A DNA stretch of 64,000 nt, taken from contig NW_018388147.1 in the NCBI RefSeq assembly GCF_001417965.1, positions 172,447 through 236,446 of the forward strand, read 5' to 3'. Position 1 is the stretch's first letter, and each line of letters starts with the position of its first letter. The position numbers and the translations under genes are program-made. The stretch comes from Exaiptasia diaphana. Lineage: Eukaryota > Cnidaria > Anthozoa > Actiniaria > Aiptasiidae. The notes below the pieces were generated by a model, which ran no database searches, had not been told where the DNA came from, and was given only the letters and a program-made list of their open reading frames with translations. This document shows positions 56,301 through 64,000 of this stretch, in pieces.

Positions 56301-59300
56301 ATCTTGTTGGTATCTTGACGCTTGTTTAGTCTTGTCATTATTTCTACTAATGTGTTGTCATCTGAAAGATAACGAATTGATCTTTTTATGCTATTTTCTA
56401 TTATACTAGTCATCTGTGTGGTGTGGTGCTATGTGGTGTAGTGTGTTCGGTTGTGGCCTGGTGTGGTGTTGGTTTGGTGTGGTCTGATCGTTTACCTGGT
56501 TTTATTTCCTGGACATAAATATATCCATCCATGCCAACATACGTCACTCCTGCCTGGAATTGTTTATTGCCTGGTACCATAGCTGGTTTGTACGATGCTT
56601 GGGCTTGAGGAGGACTGGGTTCTTCCTTTTCATCTAGAAGACTGGGCACTAAGGGACTGGATTCTAAACCTTGCTCTAAGAGAATGGGCTGGAATGCATC
56701 TTCAGGGGGAGTAAGTTCTGCTGTCTTCTCTTGAGGAATAATTTCTTGTTTCTGATCTAAAGGAGTGAGTCCTAACAATTTATCTAAAGGAGTTGACTTT
56801 GGCTGGATTACTGCCTCTTTTTCAGCATCTTGCAGCTGTTCACTATTATCACCGACTGTATCTAGTTTAACAAGAACAAAGATTAAATAAAATACTCATA
56901 ATTCTCAAAAGGACACAACCTTCTCCTTTCATTCATCTCGTAACAAGTATCACAGTCACCTTCATCTAGAGCCTGGTTCTCTTCCAATGCAGAGTCTTTG
57001 GAGACAACATCTGATCTTTCTTCCTCATCTGTACACTCTTTAACGATTCTGTGAATTGCATTACACAGACAATGTTAAATTTTAATAGACGTAGAAGTTA
57101 ATGATAAACAATACATACCCTAGTCCAGTCGGTACAGCAAGATGTGATTGGACCAGCAAATCATTAACTGATACATCTTTGATAGTAGTATCATCATAAA
57201 GAACCATGGACATGTCACCATCATTGACACCTGTCAATCAAATGATAACAAATGAATAACAATGCACCCAGTGAAAAAATCTGCACTTGATGCACAAGAA
57301 TGAGAGAAATACGTGCTATATCACAATACATGTATGTAGGAGTCAGAAAAATCAGACTATCTAAGGCCTAATAACTTTTTACAACTATTTACAAGGAGAG
57401 AAAGAGGTTACCAATGGATTGTCAATTTGAGTGTTGACGAGACAACATAATGGTTCTAAGAAGAAAAAGGAATGAGAAAAAATGGGAAAAATAGCTTTTA
57501 ACAACGCAAGTAACAGTAAGCCATTGAAATATACTCTATTAAGAGCTTGAACTTGCACCAGATATCTTTGCCATCAGCCCTCCAACTAAGTAAAGAATTA
57601 TAGAATGAGTGAGGTAAGATGCTAGATGAGGTTAATATAGGAAAACACTGCCCAAGGTCTTGACAGTACGGACCTCATGCACAACATAACTGCAGGATAC
57701 TGTGGACCAGGCATATTGTGAAATACCAGACTGGATGCCAGCCAATCACAGCCGGCAAATGACTAGGATACTGGACCGACAAAAAATAACTCTTGTTTAT
57801 TACACTCACTTGTAACTGTAGCGGTGAATGATCTCCCAATTAACAGCTCACAGACAAATTGTCGAACCTGTACAAACACATGGTTAACGATACAGGAATA
57901 TTTAACGATTAAGTTGTTATATTAAAGTCCTTTACCTTGTCACTCCAATCACCATTGGGATCTTTGATGTCAGCCATTGAAGCCCTCCTGGCCTGAAAAT
58001 ATAAATAAGTCCCTTTGGATGTTATAATTATCATTGTCTTCATTACAGTGAATGTCATTTATATAATATAATATAAGTAATATAATATCTTAATATATTG
58101 ACATTGTTGGTTCACCATTGTATTCCATCATCATCATCACTATCATTATCATCATCATCACTATCATCAACATCAGTTACCTGTCTAGGTAGAGCTAGTA
58201 GTGAGTCAGGAAGTTTTCTGAGAGCAGAAAAAGGAAGTCTCTCAGAATTTCCATAGTCAACATAATTGACATCAAGCGTCTCATCACTGTTTACACCAAT
58301 AACCAAAGCCCTGTACCACGCCTTGTCCTCTGTGAACTTGGCACCACACACAAGACCTGTATTGATAATCATATAATAGAATGATGGACAGAGACAGACA
58401 GACAAAACACCAAACAGAAACATGCACACTATTCATGTTGAACAAACCTCTATAAGGCCAGAGTACTTGAAGATCTTTTCGTTTGTGTTTTCCATTGTAA
58501 AGCTTGGCCATCTCATCCATGACTTGCAGTAGTTTCTGAATACTGTTGTCTTCAATCTTTGATAAACAAATTAATAATTACTAATAATATCACAATAATA
58601 ATATGAAAGAGTGATTAAAGTATAAAAAAAATTTATACATTTTTTATAAATTTTCATAATTTTATAAATTTTATATAGCATTTAGCAGATGGTGGACATA
58701 AGAAACTACCATATTTGATCCACTCGATACACATATTAAGTCAATATATTTGTCATTCAATACAACGGAATGTAATTCATTGCAAAATAATAGAGCTGCT
58801 ACATTGTATTAATCTCTATTTTGTAATTATGTTATGGTTTCAGTGTTGTAACTGTAAAAGAGGAAACAACTTTACCAGTTGGAAGTAAACCTCATCTGGA
58901 CCAGTGGCATGCGTTACAAGGACTGGTACACACTGACCCTCTTCAACAGGTGTTGGGTTCTTAAACACCCGCATTGGGAACGTCTGCTGACCTAAAGATA
59001 CAATACTAGACATAAGTATATAACTGTGTAACACTACACAACATTGTTGGGCTGCCTGTGCATTTTGCCAGCTTGTAAGACTTGTTTGCTGGCTGTTTGG
59101 ATGTTGTTGGATGGAGCATATAACAAATTTTTGAAGATTGAGTTTGCCTTTGTGTCCAAATAGCAAGAAACGAGAATTGCTGCAGGTACTTCCGGAATCA
59201 AAAGTTAGTCTTACCTTGGACATTGATTTGTGAAGCAGAAGTCTTAAACCTGGCTACTTCTAGGAACACTAATGCATCACGAACTGATGCAGGTCGATCA

Positions 59301-62300
59301 TCATCATGAGTTGGTTCTTCATCATCAGGACATTTAAGATCAACATGTAGAATACCACTGCCACCACGACGGTAAGCCTGGAGGTACATCACTACCATCA
59401 GATCATATTACAAGTTTATTTTACTACAATTTATCAAAACTTACTGTCATCAAGAGTGCTTTGTTGCCTGTCAAACTACCAAAGGCTTTGATGGTCTTGG
59501 AGGGCCACACAGTTTGCTGCATCAAAGAAAAAAACATGGCCAATTCATAAAACAAGTTTATAAAATAGTGAAACTTTTTTTTAGTGAAACAAGTCACATT
59601 TACCTGAAATGGAGGTACAATGTCCTCTAAGCAACAACACACTGCCATATCAGGGATGTGTAAGAACTTGGTAGGCACATTGCGCAGCCTAGGGACATAA
59701 ATGCTCTTAACTACTGCCATACTCGTCAATCCCCCTCTAACCCTATTGTTATCAATCCCCACCCTATCCCTATTGCAATCAATCCCAACCCTATCCCCTA
59801 TCCCTATTGTAATCAACACTTCCTTTATACCTTATCAAAGGCACCCATTCAGAGTTGCCATAATCCATGTATAACACTTGTACGGATAATTTGTTGTCAA
59901 TGGTTGGTAACGTATTAGGATGAGATGGTGAATACACAGACATTATTCTTGCCCTGTACCAATGATTATCGACTGAGAACTGTGCGCAAACTACATCACC
60001 TTAACAAGAGACATAAAATTGTGGTTTAGTTCACTATATTAACTATTGAGAAGAAATATGACAATTTTACAGCAACATCTTGACAAGCCTTTGCTTGTAA
60101 GCAAGGGATTCACATTCTTGACTATATCTACATTACCATCTAATATTATAGACTCAACCATTCTCTCACTATAGTGGAAAGGCTCAGTGACCTTTCAAGA
60201 GGGTGATGGTGATGTGTGATCATGGTTATTTTCACCATTTTTGCTTTCGTTATCTTTGACACCAAACCAAGTCACCACCAGAATAATATACTTACCCACG
60301 TTGACCTCAAACACCATGTCAGCAGCATCAGATGACTCACAGTGCTTGTTGATTGCATTCATCATGACATTAAGTTGGTCCATATCGGCAAGACGCTGTA
60401 CCACAAAGCATGATGGGTCCTTTATGTGAGTCACTTTAACCAGTTCATGACGATCTACACAGTAAAACGTGAAGCACTTTAAAATCTAATGCAAACAAAA
60501 CATCCTAAATGATAATAGTGTGGTATAACTCCTAAAATAACTCTTCAAAACCAAAATTATTTTTATCAATAGAATAATGAACAGATATACATGAAAGCAT
60601 CTCTTGACTGTGAGAAAATACATTATGGTCTTAGAAATACATTACATGGAATACTGAGAAGTTTTCGAGCTGCACGTGTCCGTCTACCATTGCTAATTAT
60701 CTCTTCTTTTTCTTCTTCTTGAGATGAGTGGTCATCTTGTTCAACAAGGTTTTCATCATTTTTTTCGTTGTTCATATCTTCCTCAGTGACATCACACAGT
60801 TTCTTCATCTCCAGTCTTACAAATAAAGAAAGAAAATAATAAATGAATGGATGGATGGATGGAAGGTAAATGAATGGATAATGAATTATTGAAGAGAGGG
60901 ATAGCTTGACTGATGGAAAGATGAAGGATTGTATAAATTAATAAACATAACTAACCTACTTATCACCACATCTTGTACATTACCATAGTCTTTCAAGGAA
61001 TCCAAATAGTCCTTGTCATAAGAAAACCTAAACAACAGCACACAACAATTATGCAAACAATAACACAATAAAGAAAACAACTTCACATAGTTATGTATAT
61101 CGTCTATCATTGGCCTTGATAAAATAATGATAAATGTATAATTATTGTTAAAGGATTGTTCAGAAACCTGGAAAAATCTTCACTTTTTTGTGATGTTTTG
61201 ATTGCAAAACATGCCATGTCCTGCAATTCTTGAATCTCATTAAAAAACTGCAACAAATATGAAGCTATAATCAGTTTAAGATTTGTAGAGTGTAAAATAA
61301 CAGGTATTCACACAATACTGTTTTGTTTAGTAGTAAACTGACCTCTTTAGATCTACTGATAAGTGTAGTAGGCTCAAGTAAGGCATCTTCCAGTTCTGTT
61401 AATAATAATAATAACTATCATATTGTCAGTGCCCTCATCAACATCTGATCGGTAATTGTTTTACATATAAGAGGTATCATCTAACCTAACAACAACAGTC
61501 TTGTTTTCCTCACACTCTCTGCAAGACTCTGTAAAAAAATACAAACATTTTCTAGATAGACTTCAAAATGATATTCGTGTAAGCAGTGTTCATACCATTT
61601 CCAGGGATTCCTCTGGACATTGACCTGCCTCAACATCTCTTACAAGCATATTCTCTCTGAAAAGTAAGCAAAACAAAAGATGCAGTCTGCCTGTCCTCAG
61701 AGAAGAAAAGACAAACAACTCTTATTAAAATAAATCCTCCAAATGCTTACTATAAGCGTTAACAGAAAGAAAAAACAGACAGAGAGCCCTCATGACAACA
61801 GGTCGCTCATAGACACAAACAGAAACAAACCTGACTTGAAGAGCAGATGACAGCAGTTGGAAATGCTCTCTTATTTCATTAGCTAAAACTGTTTTCTCTG
61901 ACTGGTTTTGAGTTAAAACCTCTCTTATTTTCTGTGATAAAGAAAATTGTATTAGAAAGAGTAGCAACTCTGTGTTGTAGGATATACAAGAGGCAAATTC
62001 CCTGTTGTGTTCTTTGAGACTTTGTCTCCTCTCACTTCTCCTCCCTATTCCTACTTTCCTGAATCTCAAGCTGCCATGTTCTCTGTCTTTCTAGCTTGCT
62101 GTATGGTATCNGCCTTCCAGTTTTCTTTATAGTCCTTACAAAAGATACAATGTACAGGCTCCTACCTGTTGTGATTTCTCCAAGTGTTTTAGGATAGTCT
62201 TTCCTGTATTCAGTTTCTCTTGAAGTTGTTCTTTAATATCATCAGCCTTAAAGTTAAAACACAAAAAAAAAGTTTGGCCCAAGTATAGCAAGCTATTTGT

Positions 62301-62859
62301 TTCTGTATTCAATAACTCAATTGCTTATCACAGGACATACCACTTCAGCGATAGGTACAATACTATTAATTTCTCGTTCACCAGTGACAATACAGTGAGC
62401 ACAAACTGGTTTATTCTCATCCTTGTCAAAGAACTCTAATGGACGATTTTTGTGTATTGAACAGCCACTTGATGACTTGTCAGAACTGTTAATATGATTT
62501 AAATAAAAATGAATTGCTAGAAGGAAATAGACAGAACTGATGGGTAAAAAGAGTATACCTTGATGACAGCAGAGGATACTGCTTGTGTTTCCTCAGCGTG
62601 TGAGACATTGAATGGACCTATTTGTAATGGATTAAATTTTATATTCATGACAAATATTTATAAAATAATACAAAATAGTTAATTGCAATGAAAGTTGTTA
62701 TGTAAACCCTACAACAGATTAACTCCATTGCTGTAGTTTTCTACTTAATATCAGCAACTTGATTGTTCACCTTTTCAAAGCATTTGACACAGAAAACACA
62801 TTCACACTTCAAACATCGGCTTGTAGCTGAGGCACTAAAGCATTCCTCACACTTGAGAT
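53340..62859 (-). CDS. rnf17: RNF17/TDRD4 (Qin)-type multi-Tudor, B-box protein, N-terminus not seen
   Basis: About 32 exons on the minus strand encode roughly 1465 visible residues. The first visible exon (62771-62859) is entered in phase 1, so at least one exon (expected RING finger) lies further right. Order: a first B-box-like zinc segment (CEECFSASATSRCLKCECVF, then VHSMSHTLRKHKQYP), a second (CSIHKNRPLEFFDKDENKPV, then CAHC), coiled coil (62.2-61.2 kb), an acidic linker, then four extended Tudor units. Their cores are WYRARIMSVY...VLYMDYGNSEWVPL (59.9 kb), WYRALVIGVN...NYVDYGNSERLPF (58.3 kb), LYRALVTKVM...NYVDFGNSEVVSL (56.2-56.0 kb) and WYRAQVLEIT...RYIDYGNSEELSG (54.6 kb). SNase-like flanks follow, for example AVRLCTPEGRNVSDELLSKG. 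All keep the Y-x-DYGN aromatic-cage residues that bind dimethylarginine. The family acts in germline granules, binding PIWI proteins in piRNA control. The final exon (53340-53834) is acidic and poorly conserved. Confidence 0.88.
58125..58172. repeat. ATC microsatellite
   Basis: (ATC)n-like repeat within an intron of the RNF17-like gene, left of the Tudor-2 exon. Confidence 0.8.
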
Positions 62860-63047
62860 CTACAAAAGAAATGTACTTTCATGTTATCATTACTAATAGT
62901 TGCTAAGATTTTAGACTGTATTTACTGACAAACTTTCAGATATATTCCTCACACTTGAGATCTACAAAAGAAATGTAGTTTCATGTTATCATCACTAAGA
63001 TTTTAGGTTCAGATTTTAGACTGTATTTACTGACAAACTTTCAGATA
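62842..63047. repeat. Tandem duplication of about 102 bp spanning an exon border
   Basis: Copy 1 (62842-62943) and copy 2 (62944-63047) share ATTCCTCACACTTGAGATCT, the following TACAAAAGAAATGTA and the distal GACTGTATTTACTGACAAAC. They differ by a few substitutions and small indels. The unit carries the splice acceptor and first 18 bases of the B-box exon of the RNF17-like gene, so copy 2 has a duplicate acceptor that leads quickly to a stop. Confidence 0.85.
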
Positions 63048-63059
63048 TATTCCATGACT

Positions 63060-64000
63060 TGTGCTAAATATACACAGAGCCACGTACATCATTATACAAT
63101 TATTTTCACATACAAAAATTTGTCATCTTTGATTTTGAGCTAATGAGAAAGCGCCTTTCATTTATAAAACACAAGAAATGATCATAAACTAATGTTGTTG
63201 GATGTAAGTGGACCTTTCACATTACTATACATTGCTCTAATAAAATGCCCTTTCATAGCTAAATCATGGTTTCAAACCAAGATAAAACATTGCTAGAATA
63301 TATTCAATCTGTGGCAAAACAACTATTGTTTAACAAAATCTGATTTGAACACTTCAACACAAAAAAGGAAATGAAATTTAGCTTGAATTGACACACATGT
63401 CGTAAGGAAATGTCTATTTGTTCAATCAATATCCCATAAGCCCACACAAAAACATTACTTATAACTTAGCTCAATTTAAAACAAATTAACACCTATGAAT
63501 TTGAAGTAAGTAAAATCAAATTGAGAAGACTTTTTATATAAAATGTTACAATAGTTTGAAATTAATGGTATAATAAATAATAATTACAATTCACTGTTTT
63601 TATTTCTGTTATCTCCTAGAAATGCCGACATTATGTTACAGTAACCTTAACAAACATTTCAAGAGGATTAAACAATGGGTTTTTGTAACACTGTATTCAA
63701 CATAGCTAATTGGTAATATTGCCAAAAAATATATTTACACAAAGATATTTCAGATTCAAACAATGGTATATTTAAAGGCATACAAAGGGAGAAGAAGAGC
63801 AGCATTTGAGACAACATTCAATCAGAGAAACAACTACTACAATTACGGACAACATCTAAAGGTAAGAGTGAAAGAAACATTTAAATGACATCTCATTTCT
63901 TGTAAGGTATATGTGAAAGATATTTGGTGCAATTCCATGAAAAAATGTTAATCCTCATACCAAAAAATATCCACATTTAACAAAACAACAGAAGCACAGA
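63060..64000. other. Right end of the window, no gene established
   Basis: Very AT-rich. A plus-strand open stretch at 63762-63860 (MVYLKAYKGRRRAAFETTFN...) ends at a consensus donor (AAG|GTAAGA) and might be a first exon of another gene. On the minus strand no RING-like Cys/His exon for the RNF17-like gene was found, so its N-terminus probably lies further right. Confidence 0.35.

Overview
The window looks like intron-rich, AT-rich animal DNA, most consistent with an early-branching invertebrate such as an anthozoan cnidarian (sea-anemone type). The reasons are many small exons with conserved intron phases, short introns, vertebrate-like protein sequences, a complete plant/bacterial-type glutamate synthase (absent from vertebrates), and many short inverted-repeat DNA transposons. 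The taxon is an inference; no species marker is present. All exon borders below were read by hand from splice sites, phase continuity and family alignment from memory, so single borders may be off by a base or two.

Layout from left to right: MMS22L (minus, N-terminal ~617 codons, cut by the left edge), with an intronless Vps62-domain gene nested on the plus strand in its largest intron; an hnRNP R/Q (SYNCRIP)-type RNA-binding protein (plus); an ER-type 2-Cys peroxiredoxin (PRDX4-like, plus); a 56-exon fused glutamate synthase (GOGAT, minus, 2025 aa), with a small secreted Cys-containing peptide gene nested on the plus strand in its 4.1-kb intron beside a nest of MITEs; NDC80 (plus); PPIL4 (minus); SKA3 (plus); RPF2 (minus); a single-exon orphan with repeated RRHSIASP motifs (plus); and a multi-Tudor, B-box protein of the RNF17/TDRD4 (fly Qin) type (minus, N-terminus beyond or near the right edge).

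The genes mostly alternate in strand. This gives head-to-head pairs (MMS22L/hnRNP, GOGAT/NDC80, PPIL4/SKA3, RPF2/orphan) with intergenic promoters of 0.4 to 1.4 kb, and tail-to-tail pairs (PRDX4/GOGAT, NDC80/PPIL4, SKA3/RPF2) with close or interleaved poly(A) signals. E2F-like sites lie just upstream of MMS22L and SKA3, and an NRF1 palindrome plus an inverted CCAAT box lies upstream of PRDX4. Functional themes are replication-fork repair (MMS22L), kinetochore attachment (NDC80, SKA3), RNA processing and ribosome assembly (hnRNP, PPIL4, RPF2), redox and nitrogen metabolism (PRDX4, GOGAT) and germline piRNA granules (RNF17-like).

The least conventional content is the complete animal GOGAT with two GC-AG introns, the two nested opposite-strand genes, the orphan single-exon protein, and a MITE-in-MITE insertion whose empty site is still visible in the opposite arm of the host element. 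I saw no retroviral or other capsid- or envelope-bearing element, tRNA, rRNA or CRISPR array.
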